From Desulfofundulus salinus (GTDB lineage: Bacteria > Bacillota > Desulfotomaculia > Desulfotomaculales > Desulfovirgulaceae): 64,000 nt of DNA. Shown here piece after piece: positions 8,408-16,000 of the stretch. A program made the position numbers and the translations under genes. The notes below the pieces were generated by a model. It searched no databases. It saw only the letters and a list, made by a program, of their open reading frames with translations, and was not told the origin of the DNA. The stretch covers positions 1,537,916 through 1,601,915 of the forward strand of contig NZ_RBWE01000001.1 of assembly GCF_003627965.1 (NCBI RefSeq), written 5' to 3'. Within the stretch, counting starts at the first letter, position 1; each line of letters starts with the position of its first letter.

Positions 8408-9763
8408 GTGGCGGCGATTCGCGTGCTGGTAGTGGATGACTCGGCCTTGATGCGCCGTTTAATCACCCGCCTGCTGGAAAGCCGGGGTTATAATGTAATT
8501 GACACCGCGGCGGACGGTGAAGAGGCGGTGGCCAAGATCTGCGCCCTGAAACCGGATGTGGTCTCCCTGGACCTGGAAATGCCGGTACTGGACGGCCTGG
8601 GGGTGCTGCGGCGGGTGATGAAGGAATGCCCCGTCCCGGTGGTCATGCTCAGTTCCCACACCACCGCCGGCGCCCGGGCCACCATGCGGGCCCTGTCTTT
8701 GGGAGCGGTGGATTTTGTGGCCAAACCCTCCGGCCCGGGCCAGCTGGACGCCATGGTCGACGAGCTGGTGGAAAAACTGCGCGCCGCCGCCACAGTGGCC
8801 GCAAGCAAGCTGGTACGCCCCGGGGTGGGCATGGCATTTCACCCGTTTCCTGCCGGAAAGGCCGGGCCTTTACTGCTGCCCCCCCGGGGAAAAAGGCCGG
8901 AGGATGCCCGGACGCCTCCCGGCCCGCCGGGCAAACCGGTTGACTTCTCCAGCAGGAAAGAGGTGCCTCCGGTTAAACCGGCAGGCACAGGCTCCGTTCC
9001 GGAACGGCATGCCGGTACATCCCGCTTCAGCATGCCGCCCGTCTTGCGTCCCGCAGGCCGTTCACCGTCCGGGGCTCCCGCCGGTGCACCCGGCAGGGCC
9101 GCTGACGCCGGCAGCGCGAAGGCGGACCGGGACACCACGGCCGGCGGCACTGTGCCCCGGCTGGTGGTGGTACCGAAACGCCCCGCCCGCATCGACCTGG
9201 TCGTAATAGGCTCCTCCACCGGCGGCCCGGCCGCGCTGCAGGTGATTATTCCCGCCCTGCCGGAAGATTTTCCCGCCGCCGTGGTGCTGGTTCAGCACAT
9301 GCCGGTGGGCTTTTCCGGCTCCCTGGCCGAACACCTGAACCGGCGCAGCCGCCTGCCGGTAAAACACGCAGCAGAGGGCGATCCCGTCATCCCGGGCCGG
9401 GTGCTGGTGGCCCCGGCCGGTTTCGACCTCACCTTTCGCGGGCACCCCGGTCACGTCACCGTCCACCTGGACGCTGGCAGCGGGCCCGTGCCTCCCGGGG
9501 GGTTCCGCCCTTCGGTGGATGGGGTGATGCTCTCGGCGGCGGAGGTTTTTGGAGCCCGGGTCATGGGGGTGCTCCTCACCGGTATGGGCCGGGACGGCGC
9601 CAGGGGCATGGCCGCCATCAGGGAAAAAGGCGGCCCCACCATCGCCCAGGACGAATCCACCTGCGTGGTCTTCGGCATGCCCAAAGCGGCTATAGACCTG
9701 GGGGCGGCGCTGAAAGTTGTCCCCCTGGGGGAAGTGGCGGGGGAGATGGTGAGGATGGTGTAG
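8408..9763 (+). CDS. cheB: chemotaxis methylesterase/glutamine deamidase CheB
   Basis: Response regulator that removes receptor methyl groups when phosphorylated. GTG start 43 bases after cheA. The 451-residue protein has a receiver domain (1-125) with D11 and phospho-acceptor D55 (SLDLEMPVLDG), and a methylesterase domain (about 262-450) with the catalytic triad S270 (GSSTGG), H297 (QHMP) and D396 (GMGRDGA). The linker between them (about 135-260) is unusually long and Pro/Ala/Arg-rich compared with the roughly 20-residue linker of well-studied CheB proteins. Otherwise typical. Confidence 0.94.
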   Translation: MAAIRVLVVDDSALMRRLITRLLESRGYNVIDTAADGEEAVAKICALKPDVVSLDLEMPVLDGLGVLRRVMKECPVPVVMLSSHTTAGARATMRALSLGAVDFVAKPSGPGQLDAMVDELVEKLRAAATVAASKLVRPGVGMAFHPFPAGKAGPLLLPPRGKRPEDARTPPGPPGKPVDFSSRKEVPPVKPAGTGSVPERHAGTSRFSMPPVLRPAGRSPSGAPAGAPGRAADAGSAKADRDTTAGGTVPRLVVVPKRPARIDLVVIGSSTGGPAALQVIIPALPEDFPAAVVLVQHMPVGFSGSLAEHLNRRSRLPVKHAAEGDPVIPGRVLVAPAGFDLTFRGHPGHVTVHLDAGSGPVPPGGFRPSVDGVMLSAAEVFGARVMGVLLTGMGRDGARGMAAIREKGGPTIAQDESTCVVFGMPKAAIDLGAALKVVPLGEVAGEMVRMV

Positions 9764-9861
9764 GCCGCGAAATATAATAGGGGACTGCGGGAGCCAAAAC
9801 AGGGTAGTTGGAATGTGGTGATAACTCAGATAATCCAAATAATGGGATGGGAGGGCTGATT

Positions 9862-10224
9862 ATGAAAGTAGGAGCGGGTGGATTGCAGTCTCTGGCGTCT
9901 CAAGAGGTGGCGCCGCTGCGGCGGGTTGAGCCCCCGGCGGCGGTAAAGCGGGAGGATGTCTTTCCCCAGGGTGCGCCTCCACCGGAAGAAGGGGGCTTCA
10001 GCCGGGAGGAACTGGTGGCCGCAGTGGGCCGGCTGAACCAGGCGGCAGAGGCCTACAACCAGCCCCTGGAGTTTCTGGTGCGGGAAGACGGGGAAAACCT
10101 CCGGGTGGAAGTGGTCGAAAAAGGTACAGGGGCGGTAAAAGGGGAAGTTCCCGGGCATATCGTGCTGGAGGCGGCGCGGGAACCGCATAAAACCATTGGC
10201 CTGCTCCTGGACCGGTACCTTTAA
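9862..10224 (+). CDS. FlaG-like flagellar protein (divergent)
   Basis: A 120-residue protein whose C-terminal half (about 50-120) resembles FlaG: a helix (SREELVAAVGRLNQAAEAY), a short beta region (LEFLVREDGENLRVEVVEK) and a terminal helix ending IGLLLDRYL, much like the ending LGLILDRFI of the better FlaG match at 27018. The N-terminal part is Pro-rich and unlike anything recognised. The ATG at 9862 follows GGGAGGG; an in-frame ATG at 9847 is an alternative. FlaG proteins affect filament length. It lies between cheB and a convergent uma2 gene. Confidence 0.65.
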   Translation: MKVGAGGLQSLASQEVAPLRRVEPPAAVKREDVFPQGAPPPEEGGFSREELVAAVGRLNQAAEAYNQPLEFLVREDGENLRVEVVEKGTGAVKGEVPGHIVLEAAREPHKTIGLLLDRYL

Positions 10225-10227
10225 AAA

Positions 10228-10812
10228 TCACTCATTATCTTTTTTTTCCACCGGTTTCGCTGCCTGAAATATTTCCCGGAGGGGAACTTCGATACCCTGG
10301 ATGGCTTTAAGGGGTAAAGTGTCCTGGGGGCCGAAAATTTCAGGCTTACCGTAGGTACCGTCTTCCCCCAGGTAATAGCGCTCAACATACCTGCCCAGGG
10401 GATCGACAATGAGGTATTCCTTGACGCCAAAGCGCTCGTACAGTGCCTTTTTTTCCCGTTTATCCCTGAGGGCGCTGTGGGTGGAGAGCACCTCGACGAT
10501 TACCTCGGGCGGCCCCTGGACATTGGCCTCTGTAACCCTGGCCTGTTCGCATACCACCAGTACGTCAGGCTGCACCACGTCGTATTCCGAAAGCACGACG
10601 TCTGTAGGCGCGACAAACGGCTCGCAAGGTGTGCCGGACAGAAGCCTCTCCAAACGGGCGTAAAAGCGTCCCACGATCTTCTGGTGAACAGTTGACGGGG
10701 AAGGGGTCATATTGTAAGCCTGCCCGTCAATGAGTTCCCACCGTTCATCCCCGGGCCACTTTAAGTAATCGGCGTAGGTATACCTCCGGCTTGCTTTTGT
10801 GGTAGCAGGCAT
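10228..10812 (-). CDS. Uma2-family (DUF820) putative nuclease
   Basis: A 194-residue single-domain protein of the Uma2 family, which has a PD-(D/E)xK nuclease fold. Seen in the sequence: YTYADYLKWPGDERWELIDG at the N-terminus, VVQPDVLVV, PPEVIVEVLSTHS, then DKREKKALYERFGVKEYLIVDP, giving the D...E-x-[L] and lysine-rich pattern of the family. Its biological role is not known. It is the last gene of the minus-strand group after the fliT-like gene and may be an accessory insertion, since it is not a flagellar gene. Confidence 0.85.
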   Translation of the reverse strand: MPATTKASRRYTYADYLKWPGDERWELIDGQAYNMTPSPSTVHQKIVGRFYARLERLLSGTPCEPFVAPTDVVLSEYDVVQPDVLVVCEQARVTEANVQGPPEVIVEVLSTHSALRDKREKKALYERFGVKEYLIVDPLGRYVERYYLGEDGTYGKPEIFGPQDTLPLKAIQGIEVPLREIFQAAKPVEKKDNE

Positions 10813-10854
10813 AATAACACCTCCCCCATATGGTTCTGTTACTTTATAGTATAA

Positions 10855-11250
10855 TCATCCCCGCCGGTCTACAAAATAACTTCCGGAGGCGCCGTTTTCC
10901 TTCATGTAGGCCCTGGCCTGCCCGGCCCTGCGGAGGTCCACCAACGCTCCGGCCAGGCGCTCTTTAACCTTTGCGGCCAGCCGGAGGTTCTGCCGGTGGA
11001 TCTCATCGATTTCAAGGAGGAGGGCGGAGATTTCCGGCCCGCCCATGCCGGAGCCACCCGCCCTGTCCAGCTCATCAATCCCTGCTCTTATCTCTTCAAT
11101 GGCGGCAAGGTGCCGGGAAACAGCACCCAGTGATTCCTCCGTCGCCGGCCCATCCTCGAGGCGCTCGAGCACGGCCTTTAAGGCCAGCACTTCACCGCGC
11201 ATTTCCTGCAGGAGCCTGAATTTTTTTTCGTCTTGATTTTGTGGGGGCAT
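10855..11250 (-). CDS. putative FliT-like flagellar export chaperone
   Basis: A 131-residue, mostly helical protein (EKKFRLLQEMRGEVLALK; IDEIHRQNLRLAAKVKERLA) with no clear family match by eye. Its place directly after fliD and fliS on the same strand is that of fliT, the FliD chaperone, and its size and coiled-coil character fit a FliT/FlgN-type protein. The ATG at 11250 is preferred: the open frame runs on to 11415 but that part is the end of an intergenic repeat. The ribosome site (AAAGGGATG) is modest. The function is inferred mainly from context. Confidence 0.55.
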   Translation of the reverse strand: MPPQNQDEKKFRLLQEMRGEVLALKAVLERLEDGPATEESLGAVSRHLAAIEEIRAGIDELDRAGGSGMGGPEISALLLEIDEIHRQNLRLAAKVKERLAGALVDLRRAGQARAYMKENGASGSYFVDRRG

Positions 11251-11290
11251 TGTGGAATCATCCCTTTGGGCTTCCGCCTGCTCAAGTCGC

Positions 11291-11599
11291 TTGTCCAGTA
11301 AAACCGCTACCATCGGCACGGTGCCGCGTTGTCCAAAGCGAACGACTTGCGGAGCGCTGGTAACAGCACCCGGCGAAGCGAGGGTAACCGGACTGCGGCG
11401 CGAAACCAGCGGCACCGAAATGTAGCTTTAGAAAAGGTAACTTAACTGAAACGGCAAAAAGATGACAGCAAGGTGCAACTGCCATGCCGCATTTGCAGCG
11501 CCGCTAGTCCGGTCCGAAGCGAGCCGCGGTGCTGTCAGCGCGGAGCACTGGAGTGAGCGTGGACAACGCGGCACCATAGCGGGTTCACTGAACATTTAC
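11291..11599 (+). repeat. 0.3-kb palindromic intergenic repeat, copy A
   Basis: Related over both ends to copy C (45748-46055) and of nearly the same length. Left end TGTCCAGTAAAACCG, followed by a block with AAAGCGAACGACTTGCGGAG; right end block GTGCTGTCAGCGCGGAGCAC, then CGGGTTCACTGAACATTTAC. The ends are imperfect inverted repeats of each other and each end can fold into a hairpin. The middle (about 11420-11500) is not shared with copy C. It fills the gap between fliS and the fliT-like gene. No protein is encoded. Looks like a MITE-type or other non-autonomous element. Confidence 0.75.
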
Positions 11600-11624
11600 C
11601 CCTGAGTTACACTCAGGGGTTTAT
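11599..11624. terminator. hairpin downstream of fliS
   Basis: CCCCTGAG and CTCAGGGG form a perfect 8-base stem around TTACA, followed on the plus strand by TTTAT. It lies between the repeat copy A and the fliS stop. It could end fliS transcription on the minus strand, but the T-run on that side is weak. Confidence 0.4.
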
Positions 11625-11630
11625 ACCTGA

Positions 11631-12023
11631 TCAGCCGCCCGCCGCCTGTTGCCCTTTCAATTTAAGGGCCTGTTCCCAGGTGCCGGCCAGATCTTCCACT
11701 AGGCCGGCCACCTCTTCAAGGATGGCCGGGTCTTTTTTCACGTTTGCCTCCACCAGGCGCCGATACATGTAATCGTAGAGGGCGGAAAGGTTTTTGCCGA
11801 CTTCCATCTCCCGGTTGACGGTTTCCAGGAGGTACACGATGATGTCCTGGGCGCGCAGGTTTGCCCGGTGCGCACCGGGGATGTCCCGGGCGGCCAGGCA
11901 GTCACTGGCCTGGCGGATGAATTTGACCGCGCCGGTGTAAAGCATGAGCGTCAGCCGCCCCGGGTCGGCGGTGAGCACGGCGTTTTGGAGATATTGCTGG
12001 TAGGGGTTTGAAGCCGCCTGCAT
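11631..12023 (-). CDS. fliS: flagellin export chaperone FliS
   Basis: Binds the C-terminus of flagellin in the cytoplasm and holds it for export; in Bacillus it also competes in the FliW/CsrA circuit. The 130-residue product has the family N-terminus NPYQQYLQNAVLTADPGRL, then LMLYTGAVKFIRQA and LLETVNREMEVGKNLSALYDY, all typical FliS. It lies 93 bases after fliD and is probably in the same transcript. Confidence 0.95.
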   Translation of the reverse strand: MQAASNPYQQYLQNAVLTADPGRLTLMLYTGAVKFIRQASDCLAARDIPGAHRANLRAQDIIVYLLETVNREMEVGKNLSALYDYMYRRLVEANVKKDPAILEEVAGLVEDLAGTWEQALKLKGQQAAGG

Positions 12024-12116
12024 TTTTAAAACTCACCTCTTGGGATACGCGTTTCTTCTTGCCGCTTTTCAACCGTTTGGTTTGACTGAATACTTATTCC
12101 CTGCGGGAAACGACCC

Positions 12117-13685
12117 TTAACGGCCCTGGTACATACCGAGCTGCATGGCCAGCCAGGCACTCTGGGCGTTCATCTGCTGGATGGCCTGCTCCATGGCGGT
12201 GAACTGCCGCCAGTAGCGGTCCTCCAGTTGCTGCAGGCGCTCTTCCATGATGCTGATGCGTTCGTTCATGGCGGCTATCTGCCTGCCGATGGCGCTGTTG
12301 TCCGCGGTGCTGTAGGAACTGCTGGTGCCGGCCCGGGCGGAAATGAGAGCCATGGCGCTGTTCACGTCGTCGTAAAGCCGCATGGCGATGCCTTTTACCG
12401 CATAGTTCTCCGCACTCTTTGTAAATAAATTCATCACCCCGTCCGGGTCTTTCTGCAGGGCGTCTTTCAGCCTGGCTTCGTCAATGTAGAGCTTCCCCCT
12501 TTCCTCGTAGGAAAGGGTGGTGATTCCAACATCGGCCAGCGTGTCGTACCTGACAGCCAGCCCCGGCACAATAGCGGACATTGTAGCACGCATCCTGGAA
12601 ACCACACTCTCCAGGAGGCTGTCGCCGCGCAGGAGGCCGCTCCTGGCCTTTTCCTCCCACTTCTTTTCCTGCTCGTCGGAAAGCTTTTCCCGCTGCTCGT
12701 CGGTAAGCGGCAGGTAGTCCCGGTAGCGGGGTTCGGTAAGCTTGCCGTTGATTTTGCCTATAATTTCGTTGTAGGCATTGACGAAATCCTTGATGGCGTT
12801 GAACACGGCGTCGGTGTCGTTGGAAACGGTTATGGTGGCGGAAGCATCCCCGCCCTGTTTCAGGGTGAGGGTGATGCCGTTTATGGTAACCGTATTGGTA
12901 GCGCTCTTTAAGCCCGTAGCGTCGCCGAAGTCAAACTCGGCGTCCTGGCCGGTGTAGAGCCCTGATTCGGGGGGGCCTGCGCTGTATAGCTTCATCTTAA
13001 GCTTCAATGTGTTGTCGGAGCCGTCCTCATTCGGGCCGGTTAAAAAGTTGTTCGGGTCGTCGGTCACCTTTATTTTCGCTGCTGCGCCCGTGGAGGTGGT
13101 AGTCAGGAAAAACCGGTTTAAAGTGGCGTCGTAGCTGGCGGTTATCCCCAGGTTGGCGGCGTTGATTTCCGCTGCCACAGTGTAAATGTTGGCCGTGTTG
13201 GTATTAAATGAAAAGTCTTTTTTGCCGTTCGCCCCTTCTAAGGTAAAGGTGAGGTTGTCGTACGAAAGGTTGAACTGAGCCTTTAGGGTTTTGGTTATTC
13301 CCCCTTCGGTCTCCTCCGGCAGGGCGGCCTGGCTTCCCTTGGACACCCCGGTAGCCAGCTGTTTCACCGTCACGGTGTACATCCCCGGCACGGCATTGGT
13401 GTTGGCCGAAGCACTGACAGCGGCCTCGTTGGACGAAGAAGCCTTCTTCGCCAGGTACGTGGCCTGCAGCCTCATGTTGAAGACCTTGTCCCGGAAGGCG
13501 CGCAGGCTGTCGTAGATGGCCCGGTAGTCCTCCTGCTGCCAGAGGAGGATCTGCTTGTCCTGGTTCAGCCGGTCCAGGGGTATCCTCTGCGCCTTCATCA
13601 GTTCCTTGATAATGGAATCGGTATCTATGCCCGAAGCCAGCCCGCCGATGCGCAGGCTGGAAGTGGCGGATAGGATGGAAGTCAT
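12117..13685 (-). CDS. fliD: flagellar filament cap protein FliD
   Basis: Forms the cap at the filament tip that folds and adds flagellin. The 522-residue protein has the FliD_N domain (LRIGGLASGIDTDSIIKELM) and a FliD_C domain ending in a coiled coil (ISIMEERLQQLEDRYWRQF, then MEQAIQQMNAQSAWLAMQL). The ATG at 13685 follows AAGGTGAT; the GTG nine bases upstream overlaps that site and is less likely. Central part (Gly/Thr-rich) is the variable exposed region. A sigma-D type promoter precedes it. Confidence 0.93.
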   Translation of the reverse strand: MTSILSATSSLRIGGLASGIDTDSIIKELMKAQRIPLDRLNQDKQILLWQQEDYRAIYDSLRAFRDKVFNMRLQATYLAKKASSSNEAAVSASANTNAVPGMYTVTVKQLATGVSKGSQAALPEETEGGITKTLKAQFNLSYDNLTFTLEGANGKKDFSFNTNTANIYTVAAEINAANLGITASYDATLNRFFLTTTSTGAAAKIKVTDDPNNFLTGPNEDGSDNTLKLKMKLYSAGPPESGLYTGQDAEFDFGDATGLKSATNTVTINGITLTLKQGGDASATITVSNDTDAVFNAIKDFVNAYNEIIGKINGKLTEPRYRDYLPLTDEQREKLSDEQEKKWEEKARSGLLRGDSLLESVVSRMRATMSAIVPGLAVRYDTLADVGITTLSYEERGKLYIDEARLKDALQKDPDGVMNLFTKSAENYAVKGIAMRLYDDVNSAMALISARAGTSSSYSTADNSAIGRQIAAMNERISIMEERLQQLEDRYWRQFTAMEQAIQQMNAQSAWLAMQLGMYQGR

Positions 13686-13721
13686 CCCGATCACCTTCTA
13701 ACGTAAGTTTCTACAATAAAT

Positions 13722-13749
13722 GTATCGGAACCCGGGGCGAAAACTTGAT
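13722..13749 (-). promoter_or_regulatory. sigma-D type promoter of fliD-fliS
   Basis: Read on the minus strand: TCAA, 16 bases, TCCGATAC. The Bacillus sigma-D consensus is TAAA, 15 bases, GCCGATAT. The -10 box is at 13722-13729 and the -35 box at 13746-13749, about 40-60 bases before the fliD start. Confidence 0.6.
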
Positions 13750-13861
13750 AAGACTCGGGACGCCTGATTCCAAAATAAAAATTTTCGGCCCGGAAGGCTT
13801 GATCTTTTGGGAGTAATGTATTAATGATGGTATATAAAAATCGTTTTTGAGGTGTTTTGAG

Positions 13862-14110
13862 TTGAGCCGGTATCAGGTATACATCAAGCCCCACCACGAC
13901 GCCCTGCTGAAAAAAAGGGCCGGCGAACCGGGCGTAACGGAAGCGGAATTAATCCGGCGCGCCATCGAAGCGCACCTTGCCGCCGGACCCTCAATCCCAA
14001 GGGACATCTCAGCCTGGGAACGGGAAAAACAGTTCATTTTGAGCCGGGTAAAAAAAGGGGACCAGGAAAGGGGCCGGCAGTGGCAGCGGGAGGAGCTTTA
14101 TGTGCGTTAA
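13862..14110 (+). CDS. ribbon-helix-helix protein, orphan antitoxin-like
   Basis: An 82-residue protein with an N-terminal ribbon-helix-helix fold (SRYQVYIKPHHDALLKKRA, then VTEAELIRRAIEAHL) and a charged C-terminal tail ending EELYVR, like VapB/CopG-type antitoxins. The TTG at 13862 follows GAGGTG. A possible sigma-A promoter (TTGGGA at 13807, 18 bases, TATATA at 13831) precedes it. No toxin gene follows; the next gene is fliW. It may be a stray antitoxin or a local repressor. Confidence 0.6.
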   Translation: MSRYQVYIKPHHDALLKKRAGEPGVTEAELIRRAIEAHLAAGPSIPRDISAWEREKQFILSRVKKGDQERGRQWQREELYVR

Positions 14111-14176
14111 ACTGCTGATTGAGTCAACCTGACCCCTGCCATGCAGGCAGTTTTTTGGGAGAATGGAGGAATAGCA

Positions 14177-14791
14177 TTGGCGTATGAACGGGGCAAAACC
14201 CTCACCTTTCCCGCCGGGCTTCCGGGCCTGCCCGCGGATTTGACCGAATTCGAACTGGTGGCCGCAGCGGAAGATTCGCCCTTTTTCTTTTTGCAGTCCC
14301 TGCAGGACGAAAACACCGGCTTCATCCTGGTAAACCCTTTCGCCTTTTTCCCGGACTACGAATTCGACCTGCCCGAAGAGGATGCCCGGGCCCTGGGCAT
14401 AAAGGCCCCGGAAGAAGTGGCCGTCTTCTGCATCGTCAACGCCAGCCGGGGCCTGGCCCGCGCCACCGTCAACCTCCTGGCCCCGGTGGTGGTGAACGCG
14501 GCCACCGGCACGGCCCGCCAGGTGGTCCTGGTGGACGAACGCTACTCCATCAGGCACCCGCTGAGCGGGCTCCAGCCGGAAAACCGGGACCCGGCCAGAC
14601 CACAAATTGAACCGGCCGGCGAACCATGTCCGTCGACCAGTTCCCGTTCCAGGCTTCATCCGGGTTCCCCCAACCACCCCCAGCTTCACCCGGAGATCCC
14701 GCCCCGGCACCTTTCCGGAACCGGGCTCGAATCCCCGCCGGGCAATGCCGGAACGGGCGAAGGGGCGAAACCCGCCGGGGAGGGGAAGTAA
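14177..14791 (+). CDS. fliW: flagellar assembly factor FliW, with long C-terminal tail
   Basis: FliW binds CsrA and relieves its block on flagellin translation, and is in turn sequestered by flagellin. The TTG at 14177 follows TGGAGGA; an ATG at 14141 is an alternative but lacks a good ribosome site. Residues 1-140 have the FliW core (TFPAGLPGLPADLTEFELV; FILVNPFAFFPDYEFDLPEE; ARATVNLLAPVVVN). The last roughly 60 residues are Pro/Gly/Ser-rich and absent in typical FliW (about 140-150 residues), a low-complexity extension. csrA follows at once. Confidence 0.9.
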   Translation: MAYERGKTLTFPAGLPGLPADLTEFELVAAAEDSPFFFLQSLQDENTGFILVNPFAFFPDYEFDLPEEDARALGIKAPEEVAVFCIVNASRGLARATVNLLAPVVVNAATGTARQVVLVDERYSIRHPLSGLQPENRDPARPQIEPAGEPCPSTSSRSRLHPGSPNHPQLHPEIPPRHLSGTGLESPPGNAGTGEGAKPAGEGK

Positions 14792-15040
14792 ATGCTGGTG
14801 CTGACCAGGAAAAAAGGCCAGTCCCTGGTCATCGGCCGGGACATCCGCGTCGTGGTGGTGGAGGTCAACGGGGATGCCGTGCGCATTGGCATCGAGGCGC
14901 CGCCGGAGGTGGCCGTCTACCGCGAGGAAATCTACCGGACCGTGCAGGAGGAAAACCGCACCGCCCTGGTTACAAGGGAGCTGGCGGCAAGGCTGAGAGC
15001 GCAGGTCGAAAACAAAAACGAAAAAACCGCCCGCAAGTAG
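14792..15040 (+). CDS. csrA: carbon storage/flagellin translation regulator CsrA
   Basis: Small RNA-binding dimer that blocks ribosome access at GGA motifs. The 82-residue product begins MLVLTRKKGQSLVIG and has VRIGIEAPPEVAVYREEIY, the full CsrA core, with a helical tail. Its start abuts the fliW stop, so the two are co-translated as in Bacillus. The flagellin gene 3.8 kb downstream has a leader with two candidate CsrA sites, supporting a FliW-CsrA-Hag homeostasis loop here. Confidence 0.96.
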   Translation: MLVLTRKKGQSLVIGRDIRVVVVEVNGDAVRIGIEAPPEVAVYREEIYRTVQEENRTALVTRELAARLRAQVENKNEKTARK

Positions 15041-15114
15041 CGCCTGCTACGCAACCGGCAGCAATATACGGTATACTTTTTTTCCGGAGGGGACTCATGG
15101 CTTTCCACGCCGTC

Positions 15115-15249
15115 CTAAGCCTCAAAAGAAGCAGTGAGTTGCCGCCAGCCGAATTGTTGAAAATGCGCATCGTACGCAAAGGCAGTATCTATCCCCAGAC
15201 GCTCCATAACAGCAAAACTTAGAGCGTCCCAAAGAACGGTCATTTGCAT
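15115..15249 (-). pseudogene. PIN-domain toxin remnant with internal deletion
   Basis: Behind a good ribosome site (GGAGGAAAA) the reading frame runs MQMTVL and then directly WDALSFAVMERLGIDTAF followed by AYDAHFQQFGW. The second part is the C-terminal end of a PIN (VapC-type) toxin; the first looks like its N-terminus. About 100 residues, including the catalytic acidic residues, are missing, so an in-frame deletion has left a 44-residue shell. It overlaps the stop of the antitoxin-like remnant upstream. Confidence 0.65.
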
Positions 15250-15581
15250 TTTTCCTCCGCCGTAGCAAGATATTTATCGTGGTTTTCGACCAGGTCGCGA
15301 GGACCTCCCGAAAACAGACCGGCTAACTGCCAGAGTTCCGGGTTTACCGGGCATCCTGCTGCGGGAGCCCTTTTTGTTTTTTTGGCCCCGGTTTCTTTTC
15401 GCCGGCTTTGCGTTTTCTTTCGGAACTCCGCAAATACATGAGCAATTCTTCCCTGGGAATGCGCCACAACTGACCAATTTTTCTTCCCGGAAGTTTACCG
15501 GCCCGTAAAAGTTTATAAATGGCCTGGGTGTGGACGCCGAGATAACCGGCAGCTTCCTCCGGAGAAGACTTCTTTTGCCAT
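15240..15581 (-). pseudogene. helix-turn-helix antitoxin remnant (frameshifted)
   Basis: Pieces of one protein appear in different frames: an excisionase-type helix-turn-helix (SSPEEAAGYLGVHTQAIYKL and PGRKIGQLWRIPREELLMYL) ending at a TAA near 15345, and a tail (NPELWQLAGLFSGG, DLVENHDKYL) of the kind seen in antitoxins paired with PIN toxins. The expected ATG at 15581 is one base out of frame with the helix-turn-helix, and a second shift lies near 15350. It is therefore broken in at least two places. It precedes the PIN remnant, so the pair is a decayed toxin-antitoxin locus. Confidence 0.6.
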
Positions 15582-15696
15582 TTCGATCACCTCTTCTCCA
15601 TTGTATAGTTACAGATCAGTATATATGTCAAGGTAACATTCCATAGTGTACTGTTAATCATCGCTCTGTTGGCGATTTTTGCCCGGTACAACCCGC

Positions 15697-15831
15697 AAAA
15701 AACCGGTCCTGGTGATCGCTGAATTTCCCTACTTGGTCAAGGCCAACACGGCCATGCCTTCTATTTTGCAAATATTCTGGGATGAATTGGGCAAAGGCAA
15801 GAAGTTTGCCGGGAGAAGCTGTCGCGGTTAA
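15697..15831 (+). pseudogene. fragment of an archaeal-type ATPase (DUF234 group)
   Basis: Reads KKPVLVIAEFPYLVKANTAM, then PSILQIFWDE, closely resembling the Walker B region of the archaeal ATPase family (normally VLVIDEFPYL). The Walker aspartate is replaced by alanine, there is no start codon or Walker A, and the frame stops at 15829. It ends about 70 bases before the IS21 element. A gene relic. Confidence 0.55.
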
Positions 15832-16000
15832 GTGCCGCCGGGAAGCTGCCTTTTCTCATCCCCAAAGCCGGGTGCTGATGGGATAAGAATACGGAAATCT
15901 GTAGATCGTAAAATAGAATTGACCCCCGATCGTCAAGTAAAACTGACCCACCCTATGATAAAATCTCCCTCGAGAGGGGGAGGCAAAAGAGGTGGTAAGC

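Noticed and set aside
11251..11415. N-terminal extension of the fliT-like gene
   Set aside because: This part is the left block of the intergenic repeat copy A; the protein-like pattern begins at the ATG at 11250.
13691..13897. A 68-codon minus-strand ORF between fliD and the orphan antitoxin
   Set aside because: It covers the fliD sigma-D promoter, has no ribosome site and resembles no family.
15097..15222. A 41-codon plus-strand ORF with an excellent ribosome site (GGAGGGGA)
   Set aside because: The minus strand of the same bases encodes a clear PIN-toxin C-terminus, so the plus-strand frame is most likely its shadow.
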